Of a DNA stretch of 64,000 nt, positions 16,447 to 25,272 are shown piece after piece (within the stretch, counting starts at the first letter, position 1; each line of letters begins with the position of its first letter). The position numbers and the translations under genes were made by a program. The DNA lies in the NCBI RefSeq assembly GCF_030654605.1, contig NZ_JAURXB010000295.1, positions 48,501 to 112,500 on the forward strand. The letters run 5' to 3'. The notes under the pieces were generated by a model. The model was not told the DNA's origin. It saw only the letters and a program-made list of their open reading frames with translations, and made no database searches. Origin of the DNA: Bradyrhizobium sp. GTDB taxonomy: Bacteria > Pseudomonadota > Alphaproteobacteria > Rhizobiales > Xanthobacteraceae.

Positions 16447-17565
16447 ATGAAATCATTGAAACTCATCGGCCTGGCATTGGGCGCGTCACTGGCGCTGTCG
16501 ACGACGGCGCTGGCGCAGGACATCAGCATCGCAGTGGCGGGCCCGATGACGGGCGGCGAATCCGCATTCGGCCGGCAGATGAAGAACGGCGCCGAACAGG
16601 CGGTGGCGGACATCAACGCCGCCGGCGGCGTGCTCGGCAAGAAGCTGGCGCTGCAGGTCGGCGACGATGCCTGCGATCCCAAGCAGGCCCGCTCGGTGGC
16701 GGAAAAGTTCGCCAGCGCGAAAATCCCGTTCGTCGCCGGTCACTTCTGCTCGTCGTCGTCGATCCCGGCGTCGGAAGCCTATGCCGACGGCAACGTGCTT
16801 CAGATCACGCCGGCCTCGACCAATCCGCTGTTCACCGAGCGCAAGCTCTGGAACGTGGCGCGGGTCTGCGGCCGTGACGACCAGCAGGGCCTGGTCGCCG
16901 CCGAATTCATCGCCAAGACCTACAAGGGCAAGAACGTCGCCATCCTCAACGACAAGACCACCTACGGCAAGGGTCTCGCCGACGAGACCAAGAAGGCGCT
17001 CAACAAGGCCGGCATGACCGAAAAGATGTTCGAGTCCTACAACAAGGGCGACAAGGACTTCAACTCGATCGTGTCGCGCCTGAAGCGCGACAATATCGAT
17101 CTCGTCTTCGTCGGCGGCTACCATCAGGAGGCAGGCCTGATCCTGCGCCAGATGCGCGATCAGGGCCTCAAGACGGTGCTGATGGCGGGCGACGCCATGA
17201 ACGACAAGGAATTCGCGTCGATCACCGGCCCGGCCGCGGAAGGCACCCTGTTCACCTTCGGTCCCGACCCGCGCAACAAGCCGACCGCGAAGGCCATCGT
17301 CGAGAAGTTCAAGGCCAAGAACATCGATCCCGAAGGCTACACGCTCTACACCTACGCCGCCATGCAGGTGTGGACGAAGGCGGTGGCCAAGGTCGGCTCG
17401 ACCGATCCGAAAAAGGTGATGGAGGCGATCAAGGCCGGCGAATGGGACACCGTGCTCGGCAAGATGGGCTTTGACGCCAAGGGCGACATCAAGGCGATCG
17501 ACTATGTCGTCTACAAGTGGGACGCCAAGGGCAACTACGCCGAGATCAATCCCAAGGGATCGTAG
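16447..17565 (+). CDS. livK: Branched-chain amino acid ABC transporter substrate-binding protein
   Basis: The 372-residue periplasmic binding protein has a clear signal peptide (MKSLKLIGLALGASLALS...ALAQD, cleavage near residue 24). The mature part is of the Leu/Ile/Val-binding type: ISIAVAGPMTGGESAFGRQMKNGAEQAV, then GHFCSSSSIPASEAYADGNVLQITPASTNP. The ATG has GAGGA nine bases upstream. The separate 287-base leader and a following terminator suggest it is expressed from its own promoter, at higher level than livHMGF. The ligand could be another amino acid. Confidence 0.9.
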   Translation: MKSLKLIGLALGASLALSTTALAQDISIAVAGPMTGGESAFGRQMKNGAEQAVADINAAGGVLGKKLALQVGDDACDPKQARSVAEKFASAKIPFVAGHFCSSSSIPASEAYADGNVLQITPASTNPLFTERKLWNVARVCGRDDQQGLVAAEFIAKTYKGKNVAILNDKTTYGKGLADETKKALNKAGMTEKMFESYNKGDKDFNSIVSRLKRDNIDLVFVGGYHQEAGLILRQMRDQGLKTVLMAGDAMNDKEFASITGPAAEGTLFTFGPDPRNKPTAKAIVEKFKAKNIDPEGYTLYTYAAMQVWTKAVAKVGSTDPKKVMEAIKAGEWDTVLGKMGFDAKGDIKAIDYVVYKWDAKGNYAEINPKGS

Positions 17566-17619
17566 CAAGGCCTGCTGAGACTGGGTTCCTGGCACGCTTC
17601 CCCGCACCATCGAAATAGC

Positions 17620-17655
17620 AACGCCCCGGTTCGCCGGGGCGTTTCTATTTTGGGA
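17620..17655 (+). terminator. Rho-independent terminator after livK
   Basis: The stem AACGCCCCGG/CCGGGGCGTT with loop TTCG is followed by TCTATTTT. It begins 55 bases after the livK stop. Confidence 0.85.
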
Positions 17656-17786
17656 CCGTTCATCATGAGAAAATGAAACCCGAAAAAGCTCTCAGGCGAC
17701 GTCGACACGGGCACCGACCCGCGTGAGCAAAATGCGCCGACAACGACCCGGGGCCCGGTTCTGATTCAACCAGAGCTGAAACCGTT

Positions 17787-18182
17787 CTAGGCGACGTCCG
17801 TGCTTTCGGCGATGTATCGCGCGGAGCGCTGATACGCCGCTTCGACCGCGCGGACCAGCTGATTGGGACGAAACGGCTTCTGCAGACATACGACGTCGGA
17901 GAGTTCCGGTGACGCCGAGACGTAGTCGAGCGCCGTCATTCCCGATATCGCGACTACAGGGAAACCCGGAACGCGCTCACGCATCAGCCCGATCACGTCC
18001 AGACCGTTGATTCCCTGCAAGAAGATATCGACGATCGCGAGGTCGAACTGGGCGCCCTCGAATTCCTTCAATCCGGCCTCTGCGCTGGCGGCTTCGACGA
18101 CATTGAAATGATGGATACGCAATACGATGGAGATCATCGCGCGCACATCGGACTGGTCGTCGATCACGAGAATACGGAGCAA
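17787..18182 (-). CDS. Single-domain response regulator (receiver only)
   Basis: The 131-residue protein is a CheY-like receiver. The acidic pair is in ILVIDDQSD, the phospho-accepting Asp in LAIVDIFLQGINGLDVI, the switch Ser in VAISGMT and the Lys in LQKPFRPNQL. There is no output domain. I place the start at TTG 18180-18182, eight bases after GGGAG, because the receiver strand begins right there and the open frame upstream looks non-coding. No histidine kinase is adjacent, so the partner is unknown. Confidence 0.8.
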   Translation of the reverse strand: MLRILVIDDQSDVRAMISIVLRIHHFNVVEAASAEAGLKEFEGAQFDLAIVDIFLQGINGLDVIGLMRERVPGFPVVAISGMTALDYVSASPELSDVVCLQKPFRPNQLVRAVEAAYQRSARYIAESTDVA

Positions 18183-18597
18183 TGGGGCGACTCCCGGAAC
18201 GGCTCTAGGCCAGCCTACAACGGACCGTCGGGTTGGGATCGACGCCCTGCTCAATATTCCGGGTGTCAGTAAAGATGCGGTTACTGCTGCGCTCCGCCGA
18301 CCTGCCGAATTAACACAAACGTAACCTTCGGGAGAGACGACCATTCGCCGGACAAGCGATCGCGCCATCCACCACCGCCCTCCCCGCGACAGCATTGCTC
18401 GCAAGCGGAATTGCGGTATCGGACGGATATCCTGCTTCCCGGAATGCGCCTAAGGTGATGCGATTCGATGCGATCAGTTCGGCGCGCGATGCCAGTTTGC
18501 GGGAGCCGGCTCGACTCCGGGTTAGGGCTACTCGCCAGGCCGTATCGCAAGTTCCATCTGGCGCGAATGATCAGGCTGACGCTGGACCGCTGAAGGC
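18183..18597. other. Gene-free stretch between response regulator and S58 peptidase
   Basis: These 415 bases show no convincing gene, RNA or repeat. They must hold the divergent promoters of the response regulator and the peptidase, but I see no clear -35/-10 pair. Confidence 0.5.
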
Positions 18598-19593
18598 ATG
18601 AAGAACCTCCTCACCGATATCCCGGGCGTCCGCGTCGGTCACGCCGATGACCGGCGACTTGCATCCGGAGTCACCGCTGTCATTTTCGATACGCCCGCGG
18701 TGGCGGCGATCGATATCCGCGGCGGCGGGCCCGGCATCCGCGAGGGCGCGGTGCTCGACCTCGAAAACACCGTCGAGCAAATTCACGGCATCGCGCTGGC
18801 GGGCGGCTCCGCGTTCGGGCTCGAGGCCGGCGGCGGGGTGCAGGCCTGGCTCGCCGAACACGGCCGCGGCTTTGCCATCGGCGGCGCGCTGATCCCGATC
18901 GTGCCCGGCGCGATCTGCTTCGACCTGCTCAACGGCGGCGACAAGGCCTGGGGCCGCTTCGCGCCCTACCGCGACCTCGGCTATGCCGCGGCCGCGGCAG
19001 CGTCCGCGGATTTCGCGCTCGGCAGCGTCGGCGCCGGGCTCGGCGCAACCACCGCGACTTTCAAGGGCGGCATCGGCTCGGCGTCGGCGGCGACGGCAGG
19101 CGGCATCAGGGTCGCCGCGCTGGCGGTGGTCAATGCGGTCGGCAGCGTCACCGTTGGCGACGGGCCGTGGTTCTGGGCGGCTCCGTTTGAAGCCGGGGAA
19201 GAGTTCGGCGGAGGCGGATTGCCGGAGGACTTCACACCGGACATGCTGGAGATGCGCATCAAGGGTGGCACATCAGCGACATCGGTGGAAAACACCACGC
19301 TGGCCGTGGTGGTGACCGACGCGGCCCTGACAAAGCCACAGGCCAGGCGGCTGGCGATGATGGCGCAGACCGGCTTTGCCCGCGCGATCTATCCGGTGCA
19401 CGCGCCGCTCGATGGCGATGTGGTGTTCGCCGCTGCTACCGGCGAAAAGCCTGTCGATCCCTTGGCCGGTCTCACCGAACTCGGCATGGTCGCGGCCAAT
19501 GTGATGGCCCGCGCCATCGCCCGCGGCGTCTATGAGGCGACTGCCCTGCCCTTCCCCGGCGCGCTGCCGGCGTGGAAGGATCGATTTGGGTAG
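18598..19593 (+). CDS. P1 (S58) family peptidase, DmpA-like aminopeptidase
   Basis: The 331-residue protein is of the DmpA/P1 family, N-terminal-nucleophile hydrolases that cut themselves into two chains. The opening IPGVRVGHAD and the ALAGGSAFGLEAGGGVQAWL and SVGAGLGATTATFKGGIGSAS segments are conserved. The likely autocleavage point is Asn232-Thr233 in VENTTLAVVVTDA, making Thr233 the nucleophile; many relatives have Ser or Thr here. Related enzymes release N-terminal D- or L-residues or hydrolyse beta-peptides. No signal peptide is seen, so it is probably cytoplasmic. Confidence 0.85.
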   Translation: MKNLLTDIPGVRVGHADDRRLASGVTAVIFDTPAVAAIDIRGGGPGIREGAVLDLENTVEQIHGIALAGGSAFGLEAGGGVQAWLAEHGRGFAIGGALIPIVPGAICFDLLNGGDKAWGRFAPYRDLGYAAAAAASADFALGSVGAGLGATTATFKGGIGSASAATAGGIRVAALAVVNAVGSVTVGDGPWFWAAPFEAGEEFGGGGLPEDFTPDMLEMRIKGGTSATSVENTTLAVVVTDAALTKPQARRLAMMAQTGFARAIYPVHAPLDGDVVFAAATGEKPVDPLAGLTELGMVAANVMARAIARGVYEATALPFPGALPAWKDRFG

Positions 19594-19611
19594 AGCGTCT
19601 TGAGCGAACGT

Positions 19612-20079
19612 TCAGAAGCGCATCCAGGCGCTGGACGAGGTTGCAAACGCCTGCATCTGGCGCGCGATCATCTGGTTCATGACATTGTAGGATGACGTCG
19701 CAGCGCTGGTGGCCGTTGCCTCAAATTCCGATTTGCTGACCTGACCATCGCCGTCGGCATCGAGTTGCGAGAACGGGTCCTTGGGGACGTCAGGCTTGCC
19801 GGTCCCTGCCGACGGGAGTGACGCGGTCGATGGCCGGTTTTGCGCCGCAAGCAGCGCGTTGATCGTGGCCGACGATATCTGCGGAAACATCTGCTGAAAC
19901 CCGTCGAGCCCGGAATACGGAGTCGATTTTCCGGACATCGCGGTGCCGCCGAAGATATCGTCGAAGGGTTCCGAAGATTCCCGGCCGGAGCCGGTGGCGT
20001 TGGCTGACGACGAATTCGATGAAGTCACTGATCGCAGCAACTCCAGGACGTACGATGCGGTGTAAGCCGAAAGCTGCAT
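19612..20079 (-). CDS. EF-hand protein, short paralogue
   Basis: The 155-residue Ser/Ala-rich protein has one intact calcium loop, DADGDGQVSKSE (residues 107-118). It is a shortened relative of the next gene: both share the ISxATxxALLxAQ segment, one EF-hand and an ATSSYNxxxQMIxRQ tail. The second EF-hand of the longer copy is absent. The ATG at 20079 has GGAG seven bases upstream. There is no classical signal peptide. Function unknown. Confidence 0.7.
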   Translation of the reverse strand: MQLSAYTASYVLELLRSVTSSNSSSANATGSGRESSEPFDDIFGGTAMSGKSTPYSGLDGFQQMFPQISSATINALLAAQNRPSTASLPSAGTGKPDVPKDPFSQLDADGDGQVSKSEFEATATSAATSSYNVMNQMIARQMQAFATSSSAWMRF

Positions 20080-20155
20080 GACAGAACTCCAACAACTACC
20101 GCACAGGAAGGCTCTTCGCGAACGCATCCGGGCTACGAAGCTGACTATTGCGAGG

Positions 20156-20911
20156 TCAGGCGCTGACCGAAAGCGAACCCGTGGCGGATGAAATCGCGTC
20201 CGCCTGGCGCTGGATCATCTGTTCGATGAAATTATAGGAGGACGTCGCCGCACCGGATGCCGAACTGGCGGCGGCCGATGTCATCGTCACCTTGGAGCCG
20301 TCGGCATAGGTCAGCGACGTCGTGATCGAGCCGTCGCTGTTGGTCACCGAGGTCGATGATGCGCCCTCCAATGCCTGCATCAGCGGATCCTTGCCCGCCC
20401 CACCTGGTGCGCCGGAGCCGTCCGTGGCGGCGGCGTCATGGCGACGATGCCCCTTGCCTTTCAGCGCCGCCATCATTTCGTCGAGGCTGACCGCTCCGTC
20501 GCCGTCCTTGTCCAGCTTGCCGAATACGCTGTCGGCCTGCTTCAGGTTGGTCCCGCCGGCGCCGAGCGCGTTCTCGAATTCCGATTTGCTGAGCTTGCCA
20601 TCGCTGTCGGCATCGATCTGCGCGAACAGGTCCTTCAGCGCGTCCGAGCGGCTGGTGGACGCCGATGCGGTCGATCCAGTCGTTGCCTGGCTTTGCGCAT
20701 CCAGCAGCGCGCTCATCGTGGCCGGCGATATCTGCGAGCCGCCAGCCGTTCCGGACTTGGCCGGCGAGGTTTCCGAGGTGGCGGTGCTGCTACCGGAGAA
20801 ATCGAACGGGCTCTTCTGTTCCTGCTTGTTGCTGGTGGATTGCGTTTTCGATGCTGTCAGCGACTTCAGAAGGTCCAGCGCGGACGTCGCGGCGCTAAGG
20901 GCTTGCAGCAT
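20156..20911 (-). CDS. EF-hand protein with two calcium loops
   Basis: The 251-residue low-complexity Ser/Thr/Ala-rich protein has a canonical EF-hand pair: DADSDGKLSKSE (100-111) and DKDGDGAVSLDE (134-145), about 34 residues apart. An SITTSLTYADGSKVTMTS segment and the shared tail ATSSYNFIEQMIQRQ follow. The ATG is preceded by GGAG. It lies upstream of the short paralogue in the same direction with a 76-base gap, so the pair probably arose by tandem duplication. Calcium binding is inferred from the motifs; location and role are unknown. Confidence 0.75.
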   Translation of the reverse strand: MLQALSAATSALDLLKSLTASKTQSTSNKQEQKSPFDFSGSSTATSETSPAKSGTAGGSQISPATMSALLDAQSQATTGSTASASTSRSDALKDLFAQIDADSDGKLSKSEFENALGAGGTNLKQADSVFGKLDKDGDGAVSLDEMMAALKGKGHRRHDAAATDGSGAPGGAGKDPLMQALEGASSTSVTNSDGSITTSLTYADGSKVTMTSAAASSASGAATSSYNFIEQMIQRQADAISSATGSLSVSA

Positions 20912-21076
20912 GACTAAACTCCAGCAAATGCCGCACGGCGCGGCCTGTTACTTCCTCGCCGATGGATCAGCAAACTCCGTGCCATTGCAGAAAGCCAATA
21001 AAACCAGGGTTTTTGTACCGGTCATGCCCGCATCTTCCCGGCAATAGATGCCGCAGCGGCAGATTTTTCCTGCTTC

Positions 21077-21206
21077 GTTCCCCGGACGCAGCGCAGCGCG
21101 CTCCCGGCGATGCGCAGCATCGTCCGGCGCGGTGCGCTGCAGATCCGGGGTCCATCTTATCTTGCAGCGAGTGGGTCCCGGCTCTGCGGAGCACCGAGTC
21201 CGGGAC
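21077..21206. repeat. Palindromic repeat, family C, second copy
   Basis: Shares GTTCCCCGGACGCAGCGCAG and GATCCGGGGTCCATCT with the copy at 16168-16297, and ends in GTCCGGGAC. It occupies the middle of the 381-base stretch between the EF-hand gene and rpe, which shows nothing else. Confidence 0.75.
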
Positions 21207-21292
21207 ACGAGAATGCCCCGCATTGCCCCCGGACTTGGCGCATGTTACGCGGAGCCGTTCCGCCACGCCTTGCAACTGCCCGGGAAGCGCAC

Positions 21293-21994
21293 ATGTCGGC
21301 CCAATTTGTGTCACGCCCCCTCGTCATCGCGCCGTCGATCCTGGCGTCGGATTTCGCCAGGCTGGGCGAAGAGGTCCGCGCCGTCGATGCGGCCGGCGCC
21401 GACTGGATTCATCTCGACGTGATGGACGGACATTTCGTGCCCAACATTTCCTATGGCCCCGACGTCATCAAGGCGATGCGCCCGCACACCAAAAAGATCT
21501 TCGACGCGCATTTGATGATTTCGCCCTGCGATCCCTACCTCGAGGCTTTTGCAAAAGCCGGCTGCGACCAGATCACGGTGCATGCCGAGGCAGGTCCCCA
21601 TCTGCATCGCTCGTTGCAGGCGATCCGCGCGCTCGGCAAGAAGGCCGGCGTCTCGCTCAATCCGGGCACCCCGATCTCGGCAATCGAATACGTCATCGAC
21701 CTGATCGACCTGGTGCTGGTGATGTCGGTCAATCCCGGCTTCGGCGGCCAGGCCTTTATTCCGTCCGCGCTGGGCAAGATCCGCGACCTCCGCGCGATGA
21801 CCGCGGGCCGCCCGATCGATATCGAGGTCGATGGCGGTGTCGGCCCGGATGTATCAGGCGCACTCGCCGCCGCCGGCGCCAATGCCATGGTCGCGGGCTC
21901 GGCGGTGTTCAAGGGCGGCACCATGGAAAGCTACAAGGCCAATATTTCCGCGATCCGTAATGCTGCGGCGCTGGCGCGCGGCGAAGCGATTTAG
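21293..21994 (+). CDS. rpe: Ribulose-phosphate 3-epimerase
   Basis: The 233-residue TIM-barrel protein has all Rpe landmarks: IAPSILASDFARLGEEV, WIHLDVMDGHFVPNISYGP (metal-binding His and catalytic Asp), DAHLMI, MSVNPGFGGQ and IEVDGGV with the second catalytic Asp, then AGSAVFKG. It interconverts ribulose 5-phosphate and xylulose 5-phosphate in the pentose phosphate and Calvin cycles. The ATG at 21293 gives the usual length; the open frame further left is non-coding. Confidence 0.93.
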   Translation: MSAQFVSRPLVIAPSILASDFARLGEEVRAVDAAGADWIHLDVMDGHFVPNISYGPDVIKAMRPHTKKIFDAHLMISPCDPYLEAFAKAGCDQITVHAEAGPHLHRSLQAIRALGKKAGVSLNPGTPISAIEYVIDLIDLVLVMSVNPGFGGQAFIPSALGKIRDLRAMTAGRPIDIEVDGGVGPDVSGALAAAGANAMVAGSAVFKGGTMESYKANISAIRNAAALARGEAI

Positions 21995-22052
21995 CCCTCC
22001 TCAGGCTATCCTTGGAATCGAACAATTTCCTGCGCTGCCGCGACCAACGGCC

Positions 22053-22637
22053 ATGAGCATGGACGAAATCCGATCGATGCTGTTTTCGGCAGGCCTGCGG
22101 CGGCTGCTGATCGCAACGCTGCAACCCGGCGAGCGCGTGCTTTGGCAGGGTCAGCCCGACGCCATCGCCGATTTCATGATGTGGCGAGGTCTGTGGTGGG
22201 TCGGATTTCCCTGGCTCGTTCTCAGCGCCGTCGCGATTTCCAGAGGCTGGATCGATCAATCCGCGACGTTCTTCCTGATGTCCGGCGCCATCATGATCGC
22301 GGCGCCCCTGGTGATGGCGCTGTACGATATGCAGACGCTGTGCGTGATCACCGACCGCCGCGCGCTGATCCTGCGCACGGCCTGGGGCAAGCGGACCGCG
22401 ACCGGAACCGCATTCGCGGATATGGACGCCACCTTCGAAATTCTCGACATCAGCCGCGGCGCCGGCCACCTGAATTTCGCGTCCGGGGTTTCGACCCGTT
22501 CTCCCGATGCCGATTACACCGGCCGCTACGGCTTTCGCTGCATTCCCAATGCGGACCGGGTCCGCGATATCCTCGAACGCGCGCGCGGTGACATTGCGCC
22601 ACGCAAATCCCGCAAGCCGGCGAAGGCGCGCCGGTAG
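22053..22637 (+). CDS. Hypothetical membrane protein with PH-like C-terminal region
   Basis: This 194-residue protein has two hydrophobic spans (about residues 45-65 and 72-92) after an opening that contains LQPGERVLWQGQPD, a pattern often seen before bacterial PH-like domains. After the spans comes a beta-rich part (VITDRRALILRTAWGKRT), again typical of bacterial PH-domain proteins, and a basic tail. The name is tentative and no function is known. It follows rpe by 58 bases and may be cotranscribed. Confidence 0.65.
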   Translation: MSMDEIRSMLFSAGLRRLLIATLQPGERVLWQGQPDAIADFMMWRGLWWVGFPWLVLSAVAISRGWIDQSATFFLMSGAIMIAAPLVMALYDMQTLCVITDRRALILRTAWGKRTATGTAFADMDATFEILDISRGAGHLNFASGVSTRSPDADYTGRYGFRCIPNADRVRDILERARGDIAPRKSRKPAKARR

Positions 22638-22640
22638 TCC

Positions 22641-22685
22641 TTCTCCCCTCCCGCCACGCGCAAGAGCGCGTGGAGGGAGGGGAGC
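22641..22685. repeat. Inverted repeat, family D, short copy; may act as terminator
   Basis: CTCCCCTCCCGCCACGCGC pairs with GCGCGTGGAGGGAGGGGAG around a short AAGA loop. It starts a few bases after the stop of the plus-strand membrane protein and before the converging kinase gene, so it could end transcription of both. Confidence 0.7.
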
Positions 22686-22737
22686 GATAAGCATCGCAAG
22701 GCGGTGCACTTTGAAGCGCAGCATTGCAAAAAATGCT

Positions 22738-24189
22738 CTAACCGCTCTCCGCCTCGCCCCCCTTGCCTTGTCCCTCCAGCTCCGGCACCGCCGCCAGTCG
22801 CGGCGGCCGCACCACGGTCACGCTGCAGTCCGCTTCGGCCGCCACCTTCGCGGAGACGCTGCCGAGCAGCGTGCGCACCAGCGAACTGCGGCGTGCGCCG
22901 ATCACGATATGATCGACGTGATTGACGGCGGCGAACTCCAGGATCGCCGACGCGGGATCCATCGCCTCCAGCACATGGACGGTGAGCCTGTCATCGTCGA
23001 GCTTCAGCGGCGACGCCCAATGCCGCAAGCTCACCATCCGGTCGATGTGCTTGTTGTTGCCCTGCTCGTCGAGCGTCTTGTCGATGGTGACGCGGCTGAG
23101 CTTCAGCACGTTGAGGCATGCCAGCCGTGCGGAGGGAAGCGTCGCCAGGATTCGCCCGGCGGTGACGCGCAACGCCTCGTTCAACTCGTCCGCCCCCTCC
23201 GCGGTATCGAGCGCCACCGCCACGATCGGACACGACGCCAGTTGCGCGGCGACGTCCGCTTTCGGCCTCGGCTGCGTCAGTTCGCGGTTGAAGCGGCGGC
23301 GCATCACCGTGCGGAAGGGATCGCGGTCCCGCCGCTCCGATCGCGCGGTCAGCTTGACCTGGTCGGGATGCGCGAGTTCGAACGCCAGTTGCGACGCGGT
23401 GGGATAACGCCAGACCGGTTCGATCTCGAGGCAGCGCAGCACCACTTCCTGCAGCCAGGGCGGATAGTCCGGTTTCAGTTTGAGCGGCGGATAGGGATCG
23501 CGCCACAGCCGCCGCCGCATGCCGCGCAGGGTCTCGCTCTCGCCGAACGGCCGCACCCCCGTCGTGAAGAAGTACAGCAGCACGCCGAGCGAAAACAGGT
23601 CGCTGCGCGGATCGTCGCGCACGCCGAGCAGGCGCTCGGGCGCCATGTACGGCGCGGTGCCGTAGGGCAGCCGGAATTCTTCCTGCAGCAGATCCGGCAG
23701 CTGGTTGTGATGCGACAATCCGAAATCGATCAGCACGGCTTCGCCGGAGGGGCGAAACATGATGCTGCTCGGCTTGATGTCGTGATGGATGACGTTCTGG
23801 GTATGCAGGTCGGCCAGCGCCGTGGCGATCTTGCCGACGATCGCCCTCGCCTCTTCGTACGAAATCGGCAACTCGCGGATACGCTTGTAAAGCGTCTCGC
23901 CCGGAATCTGCTCCATCACGACATAGGGCTGCCGCGCGAAATCGCCTGCCCCGAAGCAGGCAGGCACGTGCGGCCCCGACAGCCGCGGCATGATCATCTG
24001 CTCCATCTCGAAACCGACGATGGCGGCGGGATCCTCGCCCTCGGAAACCCTCGGCACCTTCATCAGCATCGGGGTGTCGCTGTCGGGCCAGGTCACGCTC
24101 CACAGCGTCGCCATGCCGCCGCGATGGACGCACTCCCCGATGGTAAAGCCGTCGATGACGGCGCCCGGCTCAACCAGTGTCTTGACCAT
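22738..24189 (-). CDS. Serine/threonine protein kinase with C-terminal universal-stress (Usp) domain
   Basis: The 483-residue protein has an N-terminal Hanks-type kinase: glycine loop VHRGGMATLW, Lys44 in MKVP, catalytic HHDIKPSSIM (Asp137) and DFG (155-157), then APYMAPERLL. The usual HRD is HHD, so this is a non-RD kinase. The C-terminal part from about residue 325 is a Usp domain ending HIVIGARRSSLVRTLLGSVSAKV, with an ATP-binding G-x2-G-x9-G-S/T-like pattern. There is no transmembrane span. Its start lies 3 bases past the phosphoesterase stop, so the two are coupled as kinase and possible phosphatase. Substrates unknown. Confidence 0.88.
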   Translation of the reverse strand: MVKTLVEPGAVIDGFTIGECVHRGGMATLWSVTWPDSDTPMLMKVPRVSEGEDPAAIVGFEMEQMIMPRLSGPHVPACFGAGDFARQPYVVMEQIPGETLYKRIRELPISYEEARAIVGKIATALADLHTQNVIHHDIKPSSIMFRPSGEAVLIDFGLSHHNQLPDLLQEEFRLPYGTAPYMAPERLLGVRDDPRSDLFSLGVLLYFFTTGVRPFGESETLRGMRRRLWRDPYPPLKLKPDYPPWLQEVVLRCLEIEPVWRYPTASQLAFELAHPDQVKLTARSERRDRDPFRTVMRRRFNRELTQPRPKADVAAQLASCPIVAVALDTAEGADELNEALRVTAGRILATLPSARLACLNVLKLSRVTIDKTLDEQGNNKHIDRMVSLRHWASPLKLDDDRLTVHVLEAMDPASAILEFAAVNHVDHIVIGARRSSLVRTLLGSVSAKVAAEADCSVTVVRPPRLAAVPELEGQGKGGEAESG

Positions 24190-24192
24190 TGC

Positions 24193-24933
24193 TTACCTTC
24201 CGACCATGAGCCGGTCGGCCAGCCAGAGCGGCAGGCCGTTGTCGCGAATCCGCTGCGCCGCCACCTCGACATCGTAGGGCACCCGGCAATAGGTGATCTC
24301 CCGGGTTTCGGTGTCGAACATCGCGAACGAGGCCGCCGGATTGCGATCACGCGGCTGCCCGACCGAGCCGAGAACGGCAAGCCAGCGCCGCCCCCCCAGC
24401 AACGGCACCGGCACGCCCGGGGCCGGCACGAAGCTCGTCATCTTCGCGGCCGCGGACATCGAATAGAGCGACGGCAGGTGGATATGTCCGCACAGGGTGA
24501 TCCGGGCATCGCTCGCCACAATGCTGCGCGCGGCGTCCGCCGTGCTCTGGACGTAGCGCCATCGCTCGGGAGAGCTTGCTTCGGAATGCACATAGAGGCG
24601 ATCGTCCTCCTGCAGCGTCATCGGCAACTCGCTGAGAAAGCGCCGCTGCGCCGCGCTCAGCCGCCCGCGCGTCCATTCGATCACGGCCTGGGCTTCGGCA
24701 TTCATGCTTTCGGAGGATGTGCTGACGGCATTGTCGTGGTTGCCGCGCACCGCCATCGCGCCACCGTTGACGAGATCCATCACCGTCTCGACCGTCCATT
24801 CCGGATCGGCGCCATAGCCGACATAATCGCCGAGGAAGATGAATCGCTGCGCGCCGCGCGCCCGTGCGAAGTCGAGGCAGGCTGAAAACGCCTGCCGGTT
24901 GGCATGGATATCAGTGAAGATAGCCAGCAGCAC
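24193..24933 (-). CDS. Metallophosphoesterase (calcineurin-like)
   Basis: The 246-residue protein has the full set of metal motifs: DIHAN, GDYVGYG, GNHDN, a His in YVHSEA and GHIH. This matches the YfcE/MJ0936-type phosphoesterases. I chose the GTG at 24931-24933 because GGAGGAAATC stands directly upstream and the catalytic strand begins within seven residues; a longer reading would add 19 residues without similarity. It precedes the Ser/Thr kinase in the same operon. A role as protein or nucleotide phosphatase opposing the kinase is inference. Confidence 0.85.
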   Translation of the reverse strand: MLLAIFTDIHANRQAFSACLDFARARGAQRFIFLGDYVGYGADPEWTVETVMDLVNGGAMAVRGNHDNAVSTSSESMNAEAQAVIEWTRGRLSAAQRRFLSELPMTLQEDDRLYVHSEASSPERWRYVQSTADAARSIVASDARITLCGHIHLPSLYSMSAAAKMTSFVPAPGVPVPLLGGRRWLAVLGSVGQPRDRNPAASFAMFDTETREITYCRVPYDVEVAAQRIRDNGLPLWLADRLMVGR

Positions 24934-25131
24934 GATTTCCTCCGTGTCCACGATATCGGCCGGACCTGCGCCGCGCTTGATGGATATCAAACAACAGAGC
25001 GCGGCGCGCTTGCAATCGAGCTGAGCAGGGGGTCAGGGGTGCTGCGGAAATCTGCGCACGGTTGCGGGTGCACGACGATCGTCCGCGGAGACGATTAGTA
25101 CTGACTATCCGGGATCGGTGAGTCGCTTGCT

Positions 25132-25245
25132 GCCCATGCTTCGAGTCGCTCGCGCCGCTCGCTCCTCAGCATGAGGTTGTGGTGTTTCAACGAGTTAACC
25201 TCATCCTGAGGAGCCGAGCGCAGCGAGGCGTCTCGAAGGATGGGC
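25132..25245. repeat. Inverted repeat, family G (CCTCATCCTGAGGAGC type)
   Basis: The left arm, starting GCCCATGCTTCGAG, pairs with the right arm ending CTCGAAGGATGGGC. Internally CTCCTCAGCATGAGG faces CCTCATCCTGAGGAG. A related copy is at 47612-47714. It occupies most of the 339-base gene-free stretch 24934-25272. Confidence 0.75.
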
Positions 25246-25272
25246 TGCAATATCAACTCATGATTCCAGATG

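Noticed and set aside
17589..17604. TGGCACG after livK as a sigma-54 promoter
   Set aside because: The -12 GC is missing at the required distance and no gene follows in that direction.
18183..18404. A longer N-terminus for the response regulator
   Set aside because: The added residues have no similarity and lie before the conserved first beta strand; the TTG with GGGAG fits better.
22507..24885. A 792-codon plus-strand frame opposite the kinase and phosphoesterase
   Set aside because: Low-complexity Arg/His/Gly-rich translation with no motif; the minus-strand genes explain the region.
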